Positions 44,951 to 54,046 of a stretch of DNA of 64,000 nucleotides are shown here, piece after piece. Location of the stretch: contig CAYWLQ010000001.1 in the NCBI GenBank assembly GCA_964458775.1, forward strand, positions 26,918 to 90,917. Reading direction: 5' to 3'. Position 1 is the first letter of the stretch, and every line of letters begins with the position of its first letter. Under the pieces are notes generated by a model. That model ran no database searches and had not been told where the DNA came from. It saw only the letters and a program-made list of their open reading frames with translations. This DNA is from CAYWLQ01 sp964458775. GTDB taxonomy: Bacteria; Myxococcota_A; Polyangia; JAAYKL01. The translations under genes were made by a program, and so were the position numbers.

Positions 44951-45499
44951 ATGATTATGATTCTAAAAATTGTCTTTATTTTATCGTTTATACTGAGTTG
45001 CTCAGAAGACGAGCCTCGTCATCAAGGCGGCTTTCCTGACAGAAATGACTATCCATGGACAAGCGGGGATGCGGACGCAGACTCTGATGCTGATACTGAC
45101 ACTGATGCCGATGCTGACACTGATGTTAGTACTGATGAAGCAAAGGATTCTGATACAGACGTTTCAGAAACTGACAATGTAAGCACAGATGAACTTGATC
45201 CGTTAATGTGCATCGAAAATACAATAGATGAGGTAGACTGCCTAAACTGTTGCGATTGTTTGGGATTTGACTGTACGTTGAGGTCTGATTGTCGTTCACA
45301 GTGTTTGCTGAGAGATTTTACAAAAAACAGCAATTTTATAGAGTTTGAGGTTGTCGAAGGCCGAGGAGTATATGGCGATTATAATACATGTTATATGAGA
45401 GGGGAAGAAACGGCATGTAAATCATGTTGTGACTGTGCGATACTTTTTCCATGCGGAGACAACAAGTTCTGTAGAGACGGCTGCGAAATGATGTATTGA
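44951..45499 (+). CDS. Asp-rich-linker lipoprotein with Cys-rich C-terminus
   Basis: The 182-residue product has a signal peptide with lipobox FILSC and a short Asp-Ala/Asp-Thr linker (about 40-75). Its Cys-rich C-terminal half has CLNCCDCLGFDC, CRSQC, CKSCCDC and CRDGC, suggesting several disulfides in the periplasm or outside. No known family. The linker is the same kind as in the SGNH lipoproteins at 19098 and 38753. Confidence 0.7.
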   Translation: MIMILKIVFILSFILSCSEDEPRHQGGFPDRNDYPWTSGDADADSDADTDTDADADTDVSTDEAKDSDTDVSETDNVSTDELDPLMCIENTIDEVDCLNCCDCLGFDCTLRSDCRSQCLLRDFTKNSNFIEFEVVEGRGVYGDYNTCYMRGEETACKSCCDCAILFPCGDNKFCRDGCEMMY

Positions 45500-45512
45500 G
45501 AGCAAGGGTGCG

Positions 45513-45532
45513 GCTCTTCTACGACGAAGAGC
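45513..45532 (+). terminator. Hairpin downstream of the Cys-rich lipoprotein gene
   Basis: GCTCTTC and GAAGAGC flank a six-base loop about 14 bases after the stop. No long T-run follows, so termination is only possible. Confidence 0.35.
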
Positions 45533-45617
45533 TACGCTGCTATTTTCCATCCGGCTATTCCATTCTTATAAAGCGTGAGGTGTTCGGAAATTAGATTTCT
45601 TTTCCGACTATATTACC

Positions 45618-45657
45618 GAGAGCAATTGGGTAAAGAGAGCAATTGGGGACAGTCCCC
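45618..45657. repeat. REP-like palindrome GGGGACAGTCCCC with duplicated flank
   Basis: The 13-base palindrome lies at 45645-45657. GAGAGCAATTGGG occurs at 45618-45630 and again at 45635-45647. A mirror copy lies at 46854-46866. Confidence 0.6.
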
Positions 45658-45783
45658 TAAAAGTCCCCTAAATATGAATAAAAAATGTTTTATTGTTAAG
45701 TAATTATGAAAAATTCCGACAATATCAGTGGACTAAAAAAGCTCCATAAAGAACAACTATTAAAATTTGTAAGGAACAATTAA

Positions 45784-46566
45784 ATGCATAAACAAACAAT
45801 CATTATTCAATTGCTGTATATCGGTTTATTTTATACGGCGTGTGAAAGAGTTGAAAATATAAATAATTGCGGCGCTGAGTTTGGAGAGCGCGAAACCGAC
45901 ACTCTTATCGACTCTGATATGTTTTACGGTTCGGATGAAAAAACAATTGAAGAAGTGTATCTCGAGGCTATTAAGGATGCTGTGTTTACTGATTCGGATG
46001 AAATAGATGATGATCTCATCGCTGTGACTACAGATGACGACCGTGTAATATGGTTGGATACGAGCGATGAAGCGCGACTATTGGTTGTGACTTGGACTTC
46101 CTATCCGGACAGCTATCCGCCTGGAGAGACAGTTACAAACGATTGGGGAAATTTGTGGGTTACTATAGCCCCTGAGCTCAAAGAGCGATTGTCGGACTTC
46201 AATGACACTAGCAGTTTGCGAATAGCCCAATTGCTCGGTATGCCGCCTGATACTATGCATTCCCACTTTGTAACATTGTGGGTTAAACCGTCGGAAATCT
46301 TTCGTCCCTGTCCTGATAACGAAATAACCGACAGCTCATGCGGGTTTACACTTCCTGAAGAGGCGGAGGAATGGTATGTTGACTGGTATAACCAAAATAT
46401 TCTATCCAGCTATTTTCCGGCATCATATCCATGGACCAGGCTCGGCTACACCTACGATTGGGCACCAGGTGCTGAGGAAAAGGGATTGTCAGAATTTGTA
46501 GTTAAGAAAGGCTCCTCACTGATTGTGGAATCAATTGAGACTACAAAAGAATACTTCACCGACTGA
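45784..46566 (+). CDS. Lipoprotein of unknown function between REP-like palindromes
   Basis: The 260-residue product has a signal peptide with Cys at residue 20 (YTAC), then an acidic region and a well-folded-looking domain rich in Trp and Asp (VIWLDTSDEARLLVVTWTSYP, LWVTIAPELKERL). I do not recognise the fold. AAGGA precedes the ATG. REP-like palindromes lie on both sides, raising the possibility that the gene moved with them. Confidence 0.65.
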   Translation: MHKQTIIIQLLYIGLFYTACERVENINNCGAEFGERETDTLIDSDMFYGSDEKTIEEVYLEAIKDAVFTDSDEIDDDLIAVTTDDDRVIWLDTSDEARLLVVTWTSYPDSYPPGETVTNDWGNLWVTIAPELKERLSDFNDTSSLRIAQLLGMPPDTMHSHFVTLWVKPSEIFRPCPDNEITDSSCGFTLPEEAEEWYVDWYNQNILSSYFPASYPWTRLGYTYDWAPGAEEKGLSEFVVKKGSSLIVESIETTKEYFTD

Positions 46567-46921
46567 TATGTCTTTGATTTGAAATCAATGTAGATGATTT
46601 TTAATTTAAGGGACTGTCTCCTAAAGATTGTCTTAAAAATTGGAACTGTATCCTAAAGATTTCCCTTCATATAGATTTCGAAGTTCTACGACGACAAATC
46701 GGTTCGAAATATAAAATGTTGATGATATTAAATCACCTGGAATTTTTATGAGTACATTGAGGAGATTCTTATGAACTTTAGTCTCATTGAGGTACATATT
46801 TTTGCGGAGGCTTTATGAAAACGGCAGCTTTGGGGAACGAATTGGAACGAATTGGGGACTGTCCCCTACACTCCCTACACTCGCCCTAAACTCTCCCCGA
46901 CAGACTCGGAGACCATGTAAA
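46567..46921. other. 355-base stretch with decayed palindromes
   Basis: No convincing gene. It contains a decayed palindrome GGGACTGTCTCC (46610-46621), AT-rich sequence, a repeated GGAACGAATT (46834 and 46844) and a perfect palindrome GGGGACTGTCCCC (46854-46866) just before the small membrane-protein gene. Confidence 0.5.
46834..46866. repeat. REP-like palindrome GGGGACTGTCCCC with short direct repeat
   Basis: This is the same palindrome as at 45645-45657 read on the other strand (central T instead of A), preceded by two copies of GGAACGAATT. Confidence 0.6.
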
Positions 46922-47242
46922 ATGAGAAAAAAAAAGTTAATTGGAATTACTTTTGGAACGATTGCAGGTGTTCTCGATGTGATACCGATGATAGTGCAGA
47001 AATTGTCATGGGATGCAAATATTTCAGCTTTTTCGATGTGGGTTGTAGTCGGCTTGATTATTTCTTCAATTGATTTCAACATGCCGTCAATTGTCAAAGG
47101 AATTGTTGTTTCATTCTTGATATTGCTTCCGACTGCAATTCTTATCGGATGGAAAGATCCGTTTATCCTGTTGCCAATTTCAGCAATGACACTGCTTTTG
47201 GGCGGCGGACTTGGATTTGCAATCGATAACCAGAATAATTAA
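46922..47242 (+). CDS. Small four-helix membrane protein
   Basis: The 106-residue product is almost entirely hydrophobic with about four helices (for example FGTIAGVLDVIPMIVQ and LLLGGGLGFAI) and a basic start MRKKK. No family recognised. The ATG at 46922 is preferred to an upstream in-frame ATG whose extension would translate through the palindromic repeat; GGAG lies nine bases upstream. Confidence 0.6.
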   Translation: MRKKKLIGITFGTIAGVLDVIPMIVQKLSWDANISAFSMWVVVGLIISSIDFNMPSIVKGIVVSFLILLPTAILIGWKDPFILLPISAMTLLLGGGLGFAIDNQNN

Positions 47243-47393
47243 ATGAATTGCATGAACATTTTTGTGGAAATTTGTATCTACGATGTGAAACCGATAAACA
47301 ATAATGAATTATTTGCATTACAAAAAGAAGCAGCCTAACTGATGGACTCTGTTAAATGAGCACAGTCAATTTTGCAAGAAAACCGTCTGCTGC

Positions 47394-47765
47394 TTAGAAC
47401 ACTCCAGTTCGCAACATTACAAGGGTGCAGGATTCAAGATAGGGGATACCTGCTGCATCAAGGGCTTCTTTTAGTTCCGGCGATTCGGTTCCAGGATTGA
47501 GGATAACTCTTTTTGGTTTAAGGGCAACAATGCGGGGAATTTGACTTTGAATATTGCCGATTCCTATATATACCGTCAATGTATCAATAGGAACGTTGAT
47601 ATCATCTAGCGATGCATATACCGGAACGCCTTCGAGTTCTTTTAAAAGAGGATGAATCGGAACGGGCGTATGACCGTATTCTTTTAACATTGAAAACGCC
47701 TTGTATGAATATCGATCTTCTCGCTTGCTTGCTCCTAGTATTGCTACCGTTTGTTTTTCAGCCAT
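47394..47765 (-). CDS. CoA-binding-domain protein (YccU-like)
   Basis: The 123-residue protein is a stand-alone Rossmann-type CoA_binding_2 domain. Visible patterns are VAILGASKREDRYSYKAFSML (dinucleotide-binding loop), PIHPLLKELEGVPVYASLDD, VILNPGTESPEL and YLESCTLVML. Function unknown; relatives bind CoA in vitro. GGAG precedes the ATG at 47765, which is preferred over an in-frame start at 47819. The sequence resembles its N-terminal cousin in the ADP-forming synthetase at 58879 only in fold. Confidence 0.88.
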   Translation of the reverse strand: MAEKQTVAILGASKREDRYSYKAFSMLKEYGHTPVPIHPLLKELEGVPVYASLDDINVPIDTLTVYIGIGNIQSQIPRIVALKPKRVILNPGTESPELKEALDAAGIPYLESCTLVMLRTGVF

Positions 47766-47953
47766 CTCGACTCCTTTATTACTAAGACACAGATTGCCGA
47801 CAAGCATAGGATCGGTCAATCCGAATTTGTTTATGTTAATAACCGAATATTTGCTTATAAGCCGGCTGTTCTGTTAATTCGCTCTAAATAAGTGTTCAAC
47901 AGAACAATTGATTGTGTATGATTGTATTTGATTTTATGCGGACTCTTTCCGTC

Positions 47954-49225
47954 TTAATGATACAGCACATCATCCAATAAAAAGTTGCAGCTTTGGGTGT
48001 TGCACGAAAAAGTAACCCCGTTTAGTGACTGTCCGGCAGTGCAGACGTCGGATAGGGAAATGTCAACGATTGTCCATTCGTTTTCAGTGATTTTGACTGT
48101 GTTTTCACTGCATCGTTCGCCGTCGTTGCTGGGGGCGACTACGATTTCGCTTGAGTCTTGGAGACCGTAGAAAGACAGAGATAAAGTTTGAAAAGTTTCA
48201 ACCGGGAAAGGTTGTCGATAATAGAGATGTGCGCCTTCCCATTGTCCCAATCTAACATTGAGGCAACGGGATGAATCTTTAGCACAGGCTTCTTTTATTT
48301 CTTCTATTGTTGCGTTGTCACCCCAAGGATTTGGCGCCCAGGTAACCCCTTCTATGCCGCCGAAAGCATCGACAAATACATCTCCGGGAGGCGTAAACGC
48401 ACATTCATCTTTGGGTTCATCTGAGTTCTCAAACTGAACACCTAGATCGTGAATTGTTCCTTTGGCCGGATTGATCGCAAGGGAAGAGGAGGATTCAATT
48501 GTTTCTCCAAGAGGAGAGGTAAGCTCAAAGCCGATTCCGCTGCCGTCACTAGGGGTCGGACCGCTAATAATATGCCATGCTCCGCCGCTCCGCTCCATGG
48601 GGAGCCACTTTCCATCCGGCAGAGCGCGTACCCTTGCGGTTCTAACGGCTACCTTGTGATTGACAAAAGCCAGTCTCAGATAGCCCCACTCATTGGCGTC
48701 GTTTATCTGAGCGTGAACATTCCCGGTAACAGGACAAGTCACACGTTTTGCGGTTGCCGCGTCGAGTCCTCCGCCTCCAAGGGCAGTTGCTGCTTCGGTT
48801 GAGAGATCAAAGTGAAAAAAGCCTCCGGAGCAGAGCGGGTTTCCCTCAATAGGGCAAAGATCATGAACCATAACAACGCTTGTTCCGTTGACGGTATTTA
48901 CCTCCCAACATTCACCGCAAGCTTCGCCGGATTCGCCTTCGTAGGAACCTCCGTTCCACGGTTCAGCTACGGCAAAGGTCATTCCCCGTCGCACATCTTC
49001 GGGCAAAATGTCCAGTGTTCGATCAAACTCGCACCAACCTCCGCTTGAGGCTGTGTAGGCTGTCAGGCGCACTCCGGTGCATGAAGGGTCCACTGATTCG
49101 GGCTCTCCTTCGAAATAATCTACAGTGTTATCGTCGCCTTTTGTATCCTCGCCGTTGCCTCGGCATCCGTAACAAAAGAGAACAAAAAACATCAAAATGG
49201 CTTGGGTTTTTAAAATAGTATGCAT
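47954..49225 (-). CDS. Expansin-like lipoprotein
   Basis: The 423-residue protein has a signal peptide with lipobox CYGC. An expansin-like unit follows: a DPBB domain (GVRLTAYTASSGGWC, EACGECWEV, VMVHDLCP and HFDLS) and a second, CBM63-like beta domain (AVRTARVRALPDGKWLPMERSGG). The last ~150 residues look like a further carbohydrate-binding-type beta domain (LNVRLGQWEGAHLYYRQPF). Expansins loosen plant cell-wall polysaccharide networks without hydrolysis. The ATG at 49225 gives a clean signal peptide; an upstream in-frame start does not. Confidence 0.75.
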   Translation of the reverse strand: MHTILKTQAILMFFVLFCYGCRGNGEDTKGDDNTVDYFEGEPESVDPSCTGVRLTAYTASSGGWCEFDRTLDILPEDVRRGMTFAVAEPWNGGSYEGESGEACGECWEVNTVNGTSVVMVHDLCPIEGNPLCSGGFFHFDLSTEAATALGGGGLDAATAKRVTCPVTGNVHAQINDANEWGYLRLAFVNHKVAVRTARVRALPDGKWLPMERSGGAWHIISGPTPSDGSGIGFELTSPLGETIESSSSLAINPAKGTIHDLGVQFENSDEPKDECAFTPPGDVFVDAFGGIEGVTWAPNPWGDNATIEEIKEACAKDSSRCLNVRLGQWEGAHLYYRQPFPVETFQTLSLSFYGLQDSSEIVVAPSNDGERCSENTVKITENEWTIVDISLSDVCTAGQSLNGVTFSCNTQSCNFLLDDVLYH

Positions 49226-49339
49226 TTTAAAATTATACGGCTGTCGAATATTTTCTTCAAGAAAGCGTGCATGAAGCAAGCAGCGGCTCTTGTTTGAGGT
49301 TGGGAACTGTTTGGGTTCACCAGTTTGGGCTCACAAAAT

Positions 49340-49384
49340 GGACAGAGCGGACGAAGAAGACATAGTAGACAAAGTGGACAACTT
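49340..49384. repeat. Degenerate GGAC-rich minisatellite
   Basis: Loosely periodic units (tGGACagagcGGACgaag ... GACAaagtGGACaac) occur in the gap between convergent-side genes. Too decayed to assign a function. Confidence 0.4.
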
Positions 49385-49493
49385 TCAATAACCTTTAAGG
49401 GCTCATGCGGATCGTACTGATATTTAAGGTGATTTTGGAATTTAAAAGATTCTCAGGTAGGGTTTTGTGAGGGGAGGGCGGATAATGACCTTT

Positions 49494-50633
49494 TTAGCAG
49501 TTAGATGCGTTTTTCAGGTCTTCTTTTAGATCTTCTGCGTTTTCGAGGCCTACGGATAGGCGGATTAGGCGGTCTGAAATTCCCATCGCTTCTCGTTCTT
49601 TTTGGGGAACGGCTGCGTGGGACATTTTGTACGGATAGGACAAAATAGATTCGACTCCTCCTAGAGATACGGCTACTGTCCAATAGTGAACTTTTTTCAT
49701 GATGCGTTCGGCTGTTTCTAACGAATCGGTCTCAAAGGATATTACGCTGCCGAAGCCTGATGCTTCCCGTTTGATTGTATCATGTCCGGGATGAGCGGAA
49801 AGTCCGGGATAATACACTTTCTCTACCCAGTTTTGTGAGTTTAGCCATTCTGCCAGAATTATTGCAGATTCAGACTGACAGCGCATTCTGGCGCTTAGGG
49901 TCTTAATTCCTCTTAACAGCAGCCATGAGCCTTCGGGACTAAGTACATTGCCTGTGGTGTTTTGAACTTGGTAAATGCTTTGCGCCAAATGAGGTGTTTT
50001 CGCGATTACCGCTCCGGCCAGAAGGTCAGAATGACCTCCCAAAAATTTGGTAGCGCTGTGCACGCTGATATCTATATCAAGCTCTAACGGACGCAAATAA
50101 TAGGGGCTTAAAAAGGTGTTATCTAGAATAGTGATTAGTCCGTGTTTTTTTGCCAGAGCTGCCGTTGCGCTGAGGTCGATTATTTTCAACAAAGGATTCG
50201 AGGGACTTTCCAAAAACAAGACTTTGGTGTTTGAAAGAATTGCCGCTTCTGTTTCAGAAGTATTTGTGGTGTCAACAAAGGTATGTTCGATTCCGAATCT
50301 TGAAAGATATTTTGTTAACAGTCGGTGAGAGCCGCCGTAAAGATCTTTTGTGGCGACGATATGATCGCCGGTTGACAGAACAGCGGTTAGCGCTGCAGTA
50401 ATTGCCGCCACTCCCGATGAAAAGGCATAGGCTCCCGCTCCTCCCTCCAATGCATTAAGGGTTTCTTCCAATGCCTTTCTCGTGGGATTTCCCGAACGTG
50501 TATAGTCAAACTCTTGGCGTTCGTCGACGTTTTTTTGGTGAAAGGTAGATGCGTGATATATTGGAATACTAAGTGCACCCGTGGCAAGATCGCGATCTTG
50601 TGCGCCGTGTAGAATTTTTGTTTCGTATTTCAT
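49494..50633 (-). CDS. Cystathionine gamma-synthase/lyase-family PLP enzyme
   Basis: The 379-residue PLP enzyme of the Cys/Met-metabolism family has YTRSGNPTRKALEETLNALEGG, VVATKDLYGGSHRL-like HIVATKDLYGGSHRL, the PLP Lys in SVHSATKFLGGHSD, and SVGLENAEDL near the C-terminus. It could be cystathionine gamma-synthase, a gamma-lyase or an O-acetylhomoserine-dependent enzyme; these cannot be separated by eye. A promoter-overlapping dyad lies immediately upstream, suggesting regulation. Confidence 0.9.
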   Translation of the reverse strand: MKYETKILHGAQDRDLATGALSIPIYHASTFHQKNVDERQEFDYTRSGNPTRKALEETLNALEGGAGAYAFSSGVAAITAALTAVLSTGDHIVATKDLYGGSHRLLTKYLSRFGIEHTFVDTTNTSETEAAILSNTKVLFLESPSNPLLKIIDLSATAALAKKHGLITILDNTFLSPYYLRPLELDIDISVHSATKFLGGHSDLLAGAVIAKTPHLAQSIYQVQNTTGNVLSPEGSWLLLRGIKTLSARMRCQSESAIILAEWLNSQNWVEKVYYPGLSAHPGHDTIKREASGFGSVISFETDSLETAERIMKKVHYWTVAVSLGGVESILSYPYKMSHAAVPQKEREAMGISDRLIRLSVGLENAEDLKEDLKNASNC

Positions 50634-50654
50634 AAAAAAACTCCGTTATTTCTT

Positions 50655-50694
50655 ATCGCTTGTATCAGCGTGTTTTTGCTGAGCGTCAAGCGAT
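50655..50694 (-). promoter_or_regulatory. Dyad overlapping the promoter of the Cys/Met PLP gene
   Basis: ATCGCTTG and CAAGCGAT flank an inner CAGC/GCTG stem. On the minus strand a promoter-like TTGACG (50684-50689) and GATACA lie 17 bases apart within it, about 20 bases before the gene start. It could be an operator or a leader hairpin. Confidence 0.45.
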
Positions 50695-50908
50695 TAGAGT
50701 GCAAAATGTTTAAGGTTTTTTGATGAAAAGACAGTCGGTCGAACAGATAAACTCTTTAATTAAGCCATGTATTACAATATTATAAAAATAATACTCATTA
50801 GATGGAATTAAGATTCGCCTGATTTTGCCGAATGATTATCTTTAGAAGAGAGCCGATCCCTGAGGTTCACTTTTAATTTTTTGTGATTAGGGAAAAAGGA
50901 CGACGAAA

Positions 50909-53900
50909 ATGATATCACTTTATGCATCTTTGAAAAACTCATGTTTGATAATTTTCCTCTCGGCTTTTGCATTGTCGGGTTTTATTGGCGGATGCAAAGA
51001 TGAGTGCAAAAGTTCTATCGATTGCAATAAGGGAGAGCAATGCGTCAAGGGAGAATGCAAACCGCTGCCCAAAACAAATGACTCCGAAACTGCAACCGAT
51101 GACGATAAAGGCAGCGAGAGTGAATCTGAAAAATCGTCAGACGACCCAATCGAAAAATCCACCGATACGGTTTCAGATACGGATTCTGAGATTGATACCA
51201 ATGATTCAGACACTGAGGATACAAATATTATTAAGGGTGATGCTCAAGACGGAGAACCCTGCGAACGCGGGGGGGACTGCGTTTCGGGATATTGTCAGAA
51301 TAATGTTTGCTGTGCTTCGGGATATTGCTGTAGTGAGCCGGGAAACAGCAATAGTTGTCCTTCTGCTTTATGCAAGACTGTTTTTTGTGACGGAAACTTT
51401 CAGTGTCGTTACTTCGATGTTTCTCTTGGATCATCAAGCACTGCTTCTGAGCAATCCTGTGACGGTCAGTTTAGGTGTGACGGTGCAGGGAACTGTCTTC
51501 CGGTAACCTACTGTGCAACGAGTCCTTACAAAGGTCTTGGAACTTATATCAAAGAAGATACCGCATTGTTTGAAAATTGTTTTGAAACTTGCACTTTGCA
51601 AAGCCATTGCAATGCGGGATATGAGTGCGATGACGGCATTTGCAAGGTTGCTGAGATCGGTACCGATTTAAACTGTACTTCTGATTTGGATTGCAGCGCC
51701 GGTCGCTGTGATAAAACATTGGGTGTTTGCTGCGGTTCGGGAACGTGCTGTTTGTCTGATGAACCGTGCGGACGATATGCCTGCAACCTCGAAACCAGAA
51801 TGTGTCGTACAGCCTGTCGTATTGACAGTTCGGACAACGACTCTGCCTGTTCGAGTTTGGGTGACTATCACTGTGACAGCGGCTGGTGTTACGAAGATTT
51901 GGCAAACGGCGAAAAGTGGTGTGATGAAAACTCGGACTGTTTTGCCGGACATTGTGATTTGATTACTGCCATTTGTTGTGAAGGAGGCAGGTGCTGTGAT
52001 TCGGATGATCTATGTGACGGTACGAGGTGCCTGATAGGTGCCGGTAATTTTTGTCCGACAACCTGTGCTCCGGAAGGTTTTGATGACGATACATTGTGTC
52101 AACCTTTCTACTATTGCCAAGACGGAGTTTGTCTGTCCGGAGTTCTCGAAAACGGAGAGGAATGCGATACAAATGAAAGTTGTATCTCCGGAAGATGCAA
52201 CAACGGATATTGTTGCGATGCCGGAGAATGCTGCTCAACTGCTTCTGATTGCGTAAGCGACACGTTATGCAATGTGGGTTCGTGCTTGGGCAACAAGCAA
52301 TGCATTTACTACGCATATCCTTGTGCCTCTTATGACCTAGACGGAGACGAAACCTGTACCGGATACAGTCGTTGTGACGGTGTCGGCAATTGCGTTGCCA
52401 TATCAGAATGCCCGGGTGGATATATCGGCAACAGTTTTGCATGTGACAACGGTATAGTGGCTTCTGTGTGCGAAGGTTCTTGCGAGAATGACAATCAATG
52501 TATCAGTACCTATCATTGCGGTGATGACGGTGAATGCGTGCCGAATTTACGTCCGGGAGAAAGCGGTTGTGACAGCCATAGAGAATGTCAGGATAGTTAT
52601 TGCAACCTTCAGACCGGTGTTTGTTGTGCAGCCGGCTATTGTTGTAATACAAATGATCAGTGTGCTGCCTTCTCGACTACTTGCGACATGACTTCCTATG
52701 CATGTAAAGTTACCTGCGAAGAAGACGAAGACTGCGAGCATTTGGGCGCCTATCGATGCGAATCCGGCAAATGCCTTGCTATGTTGCCAAACGGAGATTG
52801 GCCGTGCACCAATAATGCACAGTGCCTTTCCGGGTATTGTGATGCTGTAAGAGGTGTATGTTGTGATGCCGGAAGCTGTTGTCGAGGTGATGCTGACTGT
52901 CAGGGCTATAAGTGTACAGAAGAATTTTCTTGTGCGCCGATTTGTAACGGTGACAACAGTTTGTGTGCTGACGGTTACTTTTGCGAGGGTGATAACTGCC
53001 TTCCAAAGCAGTCTAACGGCGGAGTCTGTATTACAGACGAAGATTGCATATCTGACCACTGCGATGAAAACAGCGGGATTTGCTGTACAGAAGGAGCCTG
53101 CTGTTTGGCATCTTCTGATTGCGATTCGGGTAATCCCTGTAGTGAAGGCTTTTGTAATGCTGCATTTTCATGTACTTTTGTCTCTAAAGCAGACGGAGAA
53201 TCTTGCAGCGACGGTAATTTCTGCAACGGTCAAGAGCGATGCAGCTTAGGAGTGTGCGGCTCCGGCACTCCTCCTTGTGCAGAGAGCGGCAATCCTTGTT
53301 TGGATGTTGTGTGCAGCGAGGAACAGAAGAAATGTCTGGATATTCCGGCTAATCCCGGTCAGTTGTGTTCTGAACCTCTGTTTTGTATCGGCGATGTTCA
53401 GATGAGGTGTACGGATACGGGAATATGCGAGGACCCCAAAACCGGTACACCTCCGTGTTCAGGACTATCTGAAAACGGATGTGCCGAATTGGTATGTAAC
53501 GAAGTCGAAAGAAAATGCGACGAAACTCCGTTGCGAGACGGAACTGTTTGCGGCGAAGACCTCTGCGAAGGCGAGTTTGAATGTGAGTCGGGACAATGTG
53601 TAATGGTTGAACCGCCTCCGTGTATTGACGGCAATCTATGCACTGAGGATTTTTGTGAGGAATCGGGCGGAGAGGTTTCGTGCGAAAATGTTTATGCTGC
53701 TCCTCGAACAGCAGCATGCGGAGATACTATTACTTTGTCTGCTGCTGATTTTGCCGTCGAAGTGTCTATGTACAATGAAACCTGCTCTTTTGAGTACTAC
53801 GGTTACGAGACGGCCTTTGCGGTTGCAGAACCGAACGGAAATATAACCGTTACTGTGGTTACAACAGAACCCGAAACCGTTGCCCATGTTCTTATCCTAG

Positions 53901-54046
53901 ACAATCTGTGTGATGCCGAAACCTGCACGGCTCGCGGGTCGGGAGCGCTTACGGCACAGGTTAATTCGGGAGATGCGTTCTTTGTTATTGAGACCCACGG
54001 CGCGTCGCCGCCTTCCGAAATGGAGGTCAGTGTAACATGCAATTAA
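50909..54046 (+). CDS. Giant Cys-rich modular lipoprotein with PPC-like C-terminal domain
   Basis: The 1045-residue product has a signal peptide with lipobox IGGC and an acidic Ser/Thr/Asp linker (about 60-110). About seven Cys-rich modules follow (pattern C-x-S-G-x-C ... GVCC ... GxCC, for example CDKTLGVCCGSGTCC), and the last ~100 residues resemble a pre-peptidase C-terminal beta domain (ITVTVVTTEPETVAHVLILDN). Such modules are surface or extracellular disulfide-rich spacers in myxobacteria-like genomes; function unknown. The stop overlaps the next start by 10 bases. Confidence 0.75.
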   Translation: MISLYASLKNSCLIIFLSAFALSGFIGGCKDECKSSIDCNKGEQCVKGECKPLPKTNDSETATDDDKGSESESEKSSDDPIEKSTDTVSDTDSEIDTNDSDTEDTNIIKGDAQDGEPCERGGDCVSGYCQNNVCCASGYCCSEPGNSNSCPSALCKTVFCDGNFQCRYFDVSLGSSSTASEQSCDGQFRCDGAGNCLPVTYCATSPYKGLGTYIKEDTALFENCFETCTLQSHCNAGYECDDGICKVAEIGTDLNCTSDLDCSAGRCDKTLGVCCGSGTCCLSDEPCGRYACNLETRMCRTACRIDSSDNDSACSSLGDYHCDSGWCYEDLANGEKWCDENSDCFAGHCDLITAICCEGGRCCDSDDLCDGTRCLIGAGNFCPTTCAPEGFDDDTLCQPFYYCQDGVCLSGVLENGEECDTNESCISGRCNNGYCCDAGECCSTASDCVSDTLCNVGSCLGNKQCIYYAYPCASYDLDGDETCTGYSRCDGVGNCVAISECPGGYIGNSFACDNGIVASVCEGSCENDNQCISTYHCGDDGECVPNLRPGESGCDSHRECQDSYCNLQTGVCCAAGYCCNTNDQCAAFSTTCDMTSYACKVTCEEDEDCEHLGAYRCESGKCLAMLPNGDWPCTNNAQCLSGYCDAVRGVCCDAGSCCRGDADCQGYKCTEEFSCAPICNGDNSLCADGYFCEGDNCLPKQSNGGVCITDEDCISDHCDENSGICCTEGACCLASSDCDSGNPCSEGFCNAAFSCTFVSKADGESCSDGNFCNGQERCSLGVCGSGTPPCAESGNPCLDVVCSEEQKKCLDIPANPGQLCSEPLFCIGDVQMRCTDTGICEDPKTGTPPCSGLSENGCAELVCNEVERKCDETPLRDGTVCGEDLCEGEFECESGQCVMVEPPPCIDGNLCTEDFCEESGGEVSCENVYAAPRTAACGDTITLSAADFAVEVSMYNETCSFEYYGYETAFAVAEPNGNITVTVVTTEPETVAHVLILDNLCDAETCTARGSGALTAQVNSGDAFFVIETHGASPPSEMEVSVTCN

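Noticed and set aside
45618..46866. Possible CRISPR or insertion sequence from repeated palindromes
   Set aside because: Spacing is irregular, there are too few copies, and no transposase or cas gene is nearby.
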